Shown here: positions 58,979 through 64,000 of the stretch, one piece after another
Layout: every line of letters starts with the position of its first letter
Position numbering within the stretch: position 1 is the first letter of the stretch
Translations under genes and position numbers: made by a program
Notes under the pieces: model-generated
Databases searched by the model: none
Told to the model about the DNA's origin: nothing
The model's input: only the letters and a program-made list of their open reading frames with translations
DNA from: JALYXV01 sp963791545
GTDB taxonomy: Bacteria; Actinomycetota; Acidimicrobiia; Acidimicrobiales; Palsa-688
Assembly: GCA_963791545.1 (NCBI GenBank)
Contig: CAWBSR010000007.1
Location: 208,593 to 272,592, forward strand
Length of the DNA: 64,000 nt
Direction of reading: 5' to 3'

Positions 58979-59849
58979 ATGGCCACCGGGAGTGAGATCC
59001 GGGAGTTCCTCACCAGCCGCCGGGGGCGTATCACGCCCGAGCAGGCCGGGCTGCGCAGCTACGGCACCCGCCGTCGAGTCAGCGGGCTACGACGCGAAGA
59101 AGTCGCCATGCTGGCAGGGATCAGCGTCGAGTACTACACCCAGCTCGAGCGCGGCACCGTCAGCGGTGTGTCCGAGGACGTCCTCGACGCCGTCGCCCGG
59201 GCGCTGCAGCTCGATGAGGTCGAGCGCGCCCACCTCATCGATCTTGTGCGCGCTGCGAAGCAGCGCCCTAGCAGGAGGCGGAGCTCGACAAGTCACGTGC
59301 GGCCTGGCGTTCAGCAGCTGCTCGACTCGATGACTGAAGCGGCGGCGTTCGTGCGCAACAGCCGCCTCGACATCCTCTCGGCGAACCGTCTCGGCTACGC
59401 CTTGTACTCCGAAGCGTTCTCCGTCCCCGACCGGCCCACCAACCTCGCTCGGTTTGTGTTCCTCGACCCTCGCGCCCGCGGGTTCTATGTCGACTGGGAT
59501 GGCATCGCCGACGCACGGCGCCGGCAGCCTCCGCGCCGCCGCCGGTCGAGACCCCTACGACCGCGACCTCACGACTCTGGTCGGCGAGCTCTCGATGCGC
59601 AGTGACGACTTCCGCGAACGATGGGCCGCGCACGACGTGCGCCAGTATCAGGCCGGCACACAGAGATTCCGCCATTCGCTCATCGGAGAACTCACGCTTG
59701 CCTACGAAGCCCTTCAGGTAGCCGCCGACGTCGACCAGATCATCGTCGCCTACACCGCAGAACCCGACTCCCCCTCGCAGAAGGCGCTGCACCGGCTTGC
59801 CCACTGGGCAGGTGAGGGGTCTTTGAGCACCGGGCCATCCCCCAAATGA
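58979..59849 (+). pseudogene. XRE/MmyB-type transcriptional regulator, frameshifted
   Basis: The first frame (58979 to about 59512) gives a HTH domain: GLRREEVAMLAGISVEYYTQ and ERGTVSGVSEDVLDAVARAL, then the MmyB ligand-binding part up to DPRARGFYVDWDGIADA. Reading on, it becomes Arg/Pro-rich and stops at 59605. A second frame, one base on, continues the family exactly: LRAAAGRDPYDRDLTTLVGE to YTAEPDSPSQKALHRLAHWA, stop at 59849. One extra base near 59513 explains it. Corrected length is about 290 residues, normal for the family. It probably controls the divergent redox operon. Confidence 0.85.
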
Positions 59850-59946
59850 AGCGCGTCCCCGTCAGAGGTGCCAGACACTCAGCTGCTGAACAGCGCGGCC
59901 ATGTCACCGACGCCGAGTACGCCACCGGAGTGAGTTCGTAGCCCCG

Positions 59947-60592
59947 ATGCCCGCGGTGGACGCGAGGACGAACCATGCCGAGCGCGAGACGGTCGCCCCG
60001 CTCGAGCTGTTCTTCGACCTCGTCATTGTCTTCGCGTTCACGCAGGTGACCACCCTGCTGTCCGGCGATCCCACGTGGAACGGCATCCTGCACGGCCTGC
60101 TCCTGTTCGTCGCGCTGTGGTGGCTGTGGATCGGCTTCGCGCGTCTCGCCAACGCCGTCGACCCCGAAGAAGGCATCGTCCGCCTCATCATCCTCGCCGC
60201 CATCGCCGCGCTGCTCGTCACGTCCCTCGCGGCGCCACGCGCCTTCGGCCGCGACGCCGTCGCCTTCGCCGGCGGCTACGCCGTCGTACGCGGACTGCAC
60301 TTGCTGCTCTCCGCTGTCGCCTCGACCGGCGACGCCGCCCTGCGCCGTGAGACGCTTCGCCTCGTCCCCAATGCGGTCATCGCAATCGCCCTGTGCTCGC
60401 CGCCGGGGTCCTAGACGGTGGGGCAAGGCTGGCCTGCTGGACCGCGGTGGCCGTCGTCTCCTATGTCGGTGTGGTTCTCAACGGCAGCCGCGGCTGGCAG
60501 GTCTCGGCGAGACACTTCGCCGAACGATTCGGCCAGATCATCCTCATCGCCCTCGGAGAATCCGTCGTCTCGATCGGCATCGGCGCGCAGGG
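59947..60592 (+). pseudogene. Low temperature requirement protein A (LtrA) fragment, frameshifted and truncated
   Basis: ATG at 59947. The first frame reads LELFFDLVIVFAFTQVTTLL, the LtrA signature, and three more membrane segments up to VPNAVIAIAL, then stops at 60414. The next frame continues with LDGGARLACWTAVAVVSYVG and FAERFGQIILIALGESVV up to about 60592, another LtrA motif. After that the sequence is unrelated. So the gene has a one-base deletion near 60391 and has lost its C-terminal half at a junction with helicase-derived sequence. Confidence 0.8.
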
Positions 60593-60597
60593 ACCTC

Positions 60598-60840
60598 GTC
60601 TCGGTAGGCCATCTCCAGGGTGCGGGCCTCGGCCCGATCCGGGGAGGCGATCATGGAGTCGGGGAGCCGCCGGCGAACGAACACCGGCTCCCCGCCAGCG
60701 AAGACGGCCAGCTCGGCTTGGAATAGCCAGGCTTCGTCCCTTCGGGACGCCCGCTCCTCTTGGTCGTTCACCAGGAACAACGTCACCAGCCAGTCGTCGC
60801 CCGGCTGGTCAAGGTCCTTCATGCCATCCAACGGATCGTG
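60598..60840 (-). pseudogene. Inverted fragment of a helicase-like (possibly DrmA-type) gene
   Basis: On the minus strand the frame reads DDWLVTLFLVNDQ, then DEAWLFQAELAVFAGG and EARTLEMAYRDEV. This has the composition of a real protein and, from memory, resembles the N-terminal part of the helicase of DISARM (DrmA). It has no start or stop of its own and is bounded on both sides by unrelated genes, so it is a rearranged piece. The DrmA link is a weak inference. Confidence 0.4.
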
Positions 60841-62307
60841 GCTGACCCGTTGCGGATGCGGGCTCTCGGGTTCTGCGTCAGCGTGGCGCATGCCGAGTGG
60901 ATGGCCCGCCGATTCGTCGATGCCGGGATCAGCGCAGTCGCGATCACTGGGGAAACCGCGTCCGATGTCAGAGCCGCGGCCCTTCGGGACCTTCGGGACG
61001 GCAAGGTCAATGTCGTGTTCACCGTTGACCTGTTCAACGAGGGCGTGGACGTTCCGACCATCGACACCGTGCTGTTTCTGCGCCCGACGGAGTCAGCCAC
61101 CGTCTTCCTGCAGCAGCTGGGGCGAGGGCTGCGGCGAACAGACGGAAAGGCATGTTTGACTGTGCTCGACTTCATCGGGAACCAGCACCGGCGTTTCCGA
61201 TTCGATCTGCGATACTCGGCCCTGACCGGGCAGCCAAGAAGTCGTCTGGCGGCGGCCGCCGAGCAGGGTTGGCCCTATCTCCCGCCCGGCTGCCACCTCG
61301 AACTTGACAGGGAGGCGACCGAAGTCGTCTTGAACAACCTACGGATACAACTCCGACTCAGCTGGAAGAGCCTGATCGCCTCGGTCAAAGAGTGCGGTGA
61401 CATCAGCTTGGCCGCCTGGCTGATCGAAACCGAAACCGACCGCCATGACCTCTACCGGCGGGCACAAGGAGGATGGACGGCCCTGCGCCGCGACGCGGGC
61501 TTCGCTGTACTCCCCAACGGACCCGACGAGGTGGCGCTGAGTCGGGCCATCGGTCGGATGCTTCACATCGGCGATCCGGAACGCTGTAGCACCTATCGCG
61601 CCTGGCTCTGTGCCGCCGCGCCGCCTGACCTCGCCGCTCTCGGTGAGCGGGAAGTCCGCCTGCTGCGCATGCTCGACTTCGACCTGTGGGGCTCCGCGGT
61701 GCCGGCCGGCGAACTGACCAACCGCCTGGCCGGACTGTGGGTCCACGAGGCGTCTCGGGCCGAGCTGCTCGAGGTGTTGGCGATCAACCAAGACCTGGCA
61801 GCCCACCTACCCCAGCCGCTGGGCGTTGCCCTTCCCGTTCCGCTCACGGTGCACACTCGCTACAACCGCGACGAGATCCTCGCCGCCTTCGGGGTGACAA
61901 ATCCGGCGTCGGTGCGCGAAGGTGTGAAATGGCTGCCCGAGATCAACACCGAGCTGCTGTTCGTGACGCTGCAGAAGTCCGAGAAGCACTATTCGCCGAC
62001 AACTCGGTACCAGGACTACGCACTTAGCCGGGATCTGTTCCACTGGGAATCGCAGAGCTTCACATCGGAGCAGTCAGCAGCCGGGCAGCGTTACGTCCAT
62101 CAGCGCGAGCACGGCATCTCGATCGTCTTGTTCGTTCGTAATGAGCGTAGGTCCGCGACTGGCATGGCAGCCCCCTACTGGAACCTGGGTTTGGTCGATT
62201 ACGTCAGCCATCAAGGTGAGCGGCCCATGGGCATCACCTGGCGGCTTCGCATGCCGACACCGGAGGACTTGTTCGTCGAGACCGCTGCCGTGCTCGCGGC
62301 CGGTTAG
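60826..62307 (+). pseudogene. 5'-truncated DEAD/DEAH helicase, C-terminal part with DUF3427
   Basis: From about 60826 the frame reads ALGFCVSVAHAEWMARRF, VVFTVDLFNEGVDVPTIDTV and LQQLGRGLRRTDGKACL: helicase C motifs IV to VI with the arginine finger. The following ~350 residues match the DUF3427 domain (RDLFHWESQSFTSEQSAAG). The helicase N-terminal half with Walker A and DExx is absent, replaced by the inverted fragment at 60598-60840. About 490 residues remain of an expected 900-1000. Such helicases often occur in defence or mobile regions. Any residual expression would not give an active ATPase. Confidence 0.8.
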
Positions 62308-62525
62308 ATCGACCCGTACAAATCGAAGTGCCTCGCAGTTGGCACCGAAATGTGAGCCCTCATACATTAGACACCGACACAGCTCAAGTTTATAACAGGC
62401 GGATTCGGGCACTCTCCAGTCGCGGCTGCCCGCCTGAATTGCCCGACGTCCCGTAGCAGCCCGACCCGACGACGACGAATTCGGCCCGACTGAGAACCGC
62501 AAGCGCTCGGCGATGTCGTCGGGCG
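62308..62525. other. Intergenic region, lower GC, no recognised gene
   Basis: Visibly less GC-rich near 62320-62400. Only short or chance frames are present. Confidence 0.45.
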
Positions 62526-62687
62526 ATGTCTCCACCGCGTCGACTCAACGAAATTGCTGAAGAACTTTGTGAGGTCAATCGCGAGATGGACGCTACGGAG
62601 CCTGGCAGACCTTTCACATTCTGGAGTCCCGCATCGGACACGGCAACCCGCTCCGGGGGAATCGACCGTCAGAGCGGTGTCTGGTAG
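62526..62687 (+). CDS. Possible 53-residue protein
   Basis: ATG at 62526, TAG at 62685. The peptide starts MSPPRRLNEIAEELCEVNRE and ends with WSPASDTATRSGGIDRQSGV, a balanced composition unlike the Arg/Pro-rich chance frames around it. It overlaps the 3' end of the GNAT gene by 19 bases. No family known. Confidence 0.35.
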   Translation: MSPPRRLNEIAEELCEVNREMDATEPGRPFTFWSPASDTATRSGGIDRQSGVW

Positions 62688-63172
62688 CCAAAGGTGCGGG
62701 CGACGTCGCTGGCCTTGACGACGAGGCGTCCTGCCTGACCGGTCGACGTGAAACCGTGATGAAGGTAAAACCCCTCAGCCGATTCGTCGATTGCATCGAC
62801 CACGATGAGACGCCCCCCGATGGTGCTGATGCCGCTTATTGCTGTGCCGAGCGCGTCAATAAGGGTGGTTGAACCGATTCCCCGGCCGTGACATCTCTGG
62901 GCTACCGCCAGTCGGGCGATCAATATCGCAGGAATGGCGTTGGGTGAGCCATGCCCAACCTTCGTCGGCATGTCTTCCCGTCGAACGATGTGAGGTATGA
63001 GGCTGTAGTAGGCGACCAACTCGTCTGCGTCGTCGACGAGGACATAGGTACGAGCCGTGCCCATGAGTTGGGCGCGTTGGGCGTGCTGGCGGAGCCATTT
63101 GTCAAGAAGGTCGTTGCCGCTGACGAAGCGATTGAGGTCATGTCGTTCGGAGAGTCGTTCCCTGAAGAGCAC
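62669..63172 (-). CDS. GNAT acetyltransferase, TacT/AtaT-type toxin
   Basis: 167 residues from a GTG at 63172 that overlaps the antitoxin stop (TAGTG). The GNAT toxin subfamily pattern is complete: FVSGNDLLDKWLRQHAQRA near the start, LIARLAVAQRCHGRGIGST with the acetyl-CoA loop Q/R-x-x-G-x-G, and VDAIDESAEGFYLHHGFTS with the conserved Tyr. Known relatives acetylate charged tRNAs and block translation. It is paired with the DUF1778 antitoxin upstream, so the call as a toxin is strong; the tRNA target is unknown. Confidence 0.9.
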   Translation of the reverse strand: MLFRERLSERHDLNRFVSGNDLLDKWLRQHAQRAQLMGTARTYVLVDDADELVAYYSLIPHIVRREDMPTKVGHGSPNAIPAILIARLAVAQRCHGRGIGSTTLIDALGTAISGISTIGGRLIVVDAIDESAEGFYLHHGFTSTGQAGRLVVKASDVARTFGYQTPL

Positions 63173-63447
63173 TACCGGGAGATCACCGGATAGGCCTTGG
63201 CCCGTTCGACGGCGGCCGCAAGCGCGGGGATCTCCCGTGGCGGCTCATCCAACTCGATGAGCAAACGTCCGAAGTAGTCGTTCGGTACAACGGTCTCCTC
63301 CTGTTCCGACAACACACGGTCGGCCTCAGCCCTTGCTGCGGCAACGACGAAGGCACTGACTGACAGGGAGGTCGCTCGAGCGGCCGCCTCGATGCGCCTC
63401 ACGTCGGTAGGGGCTGCCCGCGCTTCAAGCCGTTCGGTCTTGGCCAT
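63172..63447 (-). CDS. DUF1778 (TacA-like) antitoxin
   Basis: 91 residues from the ATG at 63447. The N-terminal ribbon-helix-helix reads TERLEARAAPTDVRRIEAAA, then RATSLSVSAFVVAAARAEAD, the DUF1778 pattern that binds operator DNA. The C-terminal part with PNDYFGRLLIELDEPP is the toxin-neutralising tail. Stop overlaps the toxin start. Its own promoter box and an inverted repeat lie just upstream, consistent with autoregulation. Confidence 0.9.
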   Translation of the reverse strand: MAKTERLEARAAPTDVRRIEAAARATSLSVSAFVVAAARAEADRVLSEQEETVVPNDYFGRLLIELDEPPREIPALAAAVERAKAYPVISR

Positions 63448-63461
63448 GTACAACAATGTAC
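63448..63461 (-). promoter_or_regulatory. Operator/promoter of the toxin-antitoxin operon
   Basis: GTACA-ACAA-TGTAC at 63448-63461 is a perfect inverted repeat. Read on the minus strand it contains TACATT (63455-63460), a -10 hexamer ending exactly 7 bases before the antitoxin ATG. Antitoxin binding here would block transcription. Confidence 0.6.
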
Positions 63462-64000
63462 GGCGCACCCGAATCGTTTGCAAGTACGACCTTCCTGTTG
63501 GCGGGATGCTGTCGCCGATCATGGAAGCAGGGACCGGATCGATCGGTTCCGTATCAAGGCCCTTGCCAACAGTCATCATCGATCTTCCCTGGGTTGGTCA
63601 CGCTTCGTCGGGCGCACGAGGCGCGCCACGTCGTCGTCGTTGCGCGCCTTGTCGTTCAGGGCCGATGATGCTCGGCAGTACGGTCCTCGCGGCGCCCACC
63701 GATTGGGTCGCAGTAACGGGGCCCGTTCTTGCCCGTGGACAGCAATTGGAGGGACGCTCGGGGTGGCCAACCAACGGCGGCGACCTACTTACCGCCATGG
63801 CCGCTATGGCTGGGACGAAAGCCGCCAGGTTGCGCCCAGACCCAGTCCAAGGGAGCGGACGACGGTATTATCGGACGCGGGGCGCAGCAGTACTTCCAGG
63901 CTTGCAGCTCCGCCCGGTGCTCTGGAAGTTGGCGGATCCTGGCGAGGCGGCGACCACGGGAAATACGGAGCCTGTGTAGCGGCGACGTTCATTTTCTGTG
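63462..64000. other. About 540 bases at the window end with no recognised gene
   Basis: Frames exist on both strands but none shows a family motif; a minus-strand frame around 63576-63700 with RNDDDVARLV has a plausible composition and could be part of a gene, but I cannot place it. Confidence 0.4.

Noticed and set aside
63392..63979. A 195-codon plus-strand frame at the window end
   Set aside because: It starts antisense to the antitoxin gene and has no recognisable motif; treated as a chance frame.
55361..64000. A second attachment site matching the tRNA-Glu 3' end
   Set aside because: I looked for another copy of the T-arm and acceptor sequence downstream and saw none within the window.

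Overview
The window is a very GC-rich chromosomal segment with dense, mostly co-directional genes, many GTG/TTG starts and 1-4 base stop/start overlaps. The gene content is actinobacterial: a GlgE-pathway alpha-glucan cluster, the DUF4129/DUF4350/MoxR/DUF58 locus, a MurA with aspartate instead of the usual cysteine, MeaB, and many apparently leaderless genes with a TAnnnT hexamer about 7 bases before the start codon. An uncultured Acidimicrobiia-like actinobacterium fits, but the class is a guess. Base-pair-scale indels in several otherwise intact genes suggest a draft or metagenome-derived sequence.

Layout. 1-12.3 kb: a GT-C glycosyltransferase (5' cut off by the window edge), a Glf/protoporphyrinogen-oxidase-like flavoprotein, an S9 peptidase, a duplicated zinc-ribbon protein, a J-domain protein, an alpha/beta hydrolase, an MFS transporter, murA, meaB, enoyl-CoA hydratase and a 59-residue membrane protein. 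12.3-22.4 kb: storage and capsular glucan metabolism, with glgP (minus) divergent from glgE-treS-mak-glgB. Together these convert trehalose to maltose to maltose-1-phosphate to linear and then branched glucan, and degrade it again. 22.4-25.2 kb: an L,D-transpeptidase, then galT and an SRPBCC protein. 25.3-33.3 kb: DUF4129, DUF4350, MoxR ATPase, DUF58, a DrrAB-type ABC exporter, SpoIIM-like and RDD membrane proteins. 33.3-47.2 kb: a structured RNA candidate, an 18-codon leader peptide coupled to a degenerate receiver protein, cysteine desulfurase and MnmA (tRNA thiolation), proS, an ABC-F ATPase, a YdeI-like protein, an eCIS-cargo-like protein with a methyltransferase, gltX, a YdcF-like protein and tRNA-Gln. 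47.2-55.2 kb: an ABC1-family kinase-like protein, then a UDP-sulfoquinovose synthase operon (sqdB-like, epimerase, GT2) convergent with a GtrA and GH3 pair.

55.3-64 kb is accessory. It starts at tRNA-Glu with an excisionase-like gene. It carries a small redox cluster (SDR, cupin, zinc alcohol dehydrogenase, carboxymuconolactone-decarboxylase-like) with a divergent frameshifted XRE/MmyB regulator, then a broken LtrA gene joined to two helicase fragments in opposite orientations. It ends with a DUF1778/GNAT toxin-antitoxin operon whose promoter contains a perfect inverted repeat.

The most unusual points are the RNA/leader-peptide/pseudo-receiver arrangement at 33.3-33.9 kb, the orphan eCIS-type cargo candidate paired with a methyltransferase at 41.2-44.5 kb, the sulfoquinovose operon at 49.5-52.8 kb, and the frame relation that joins cysteine desulfurase to MnmA. 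All function calls come from motif reading only; no database search was possible.
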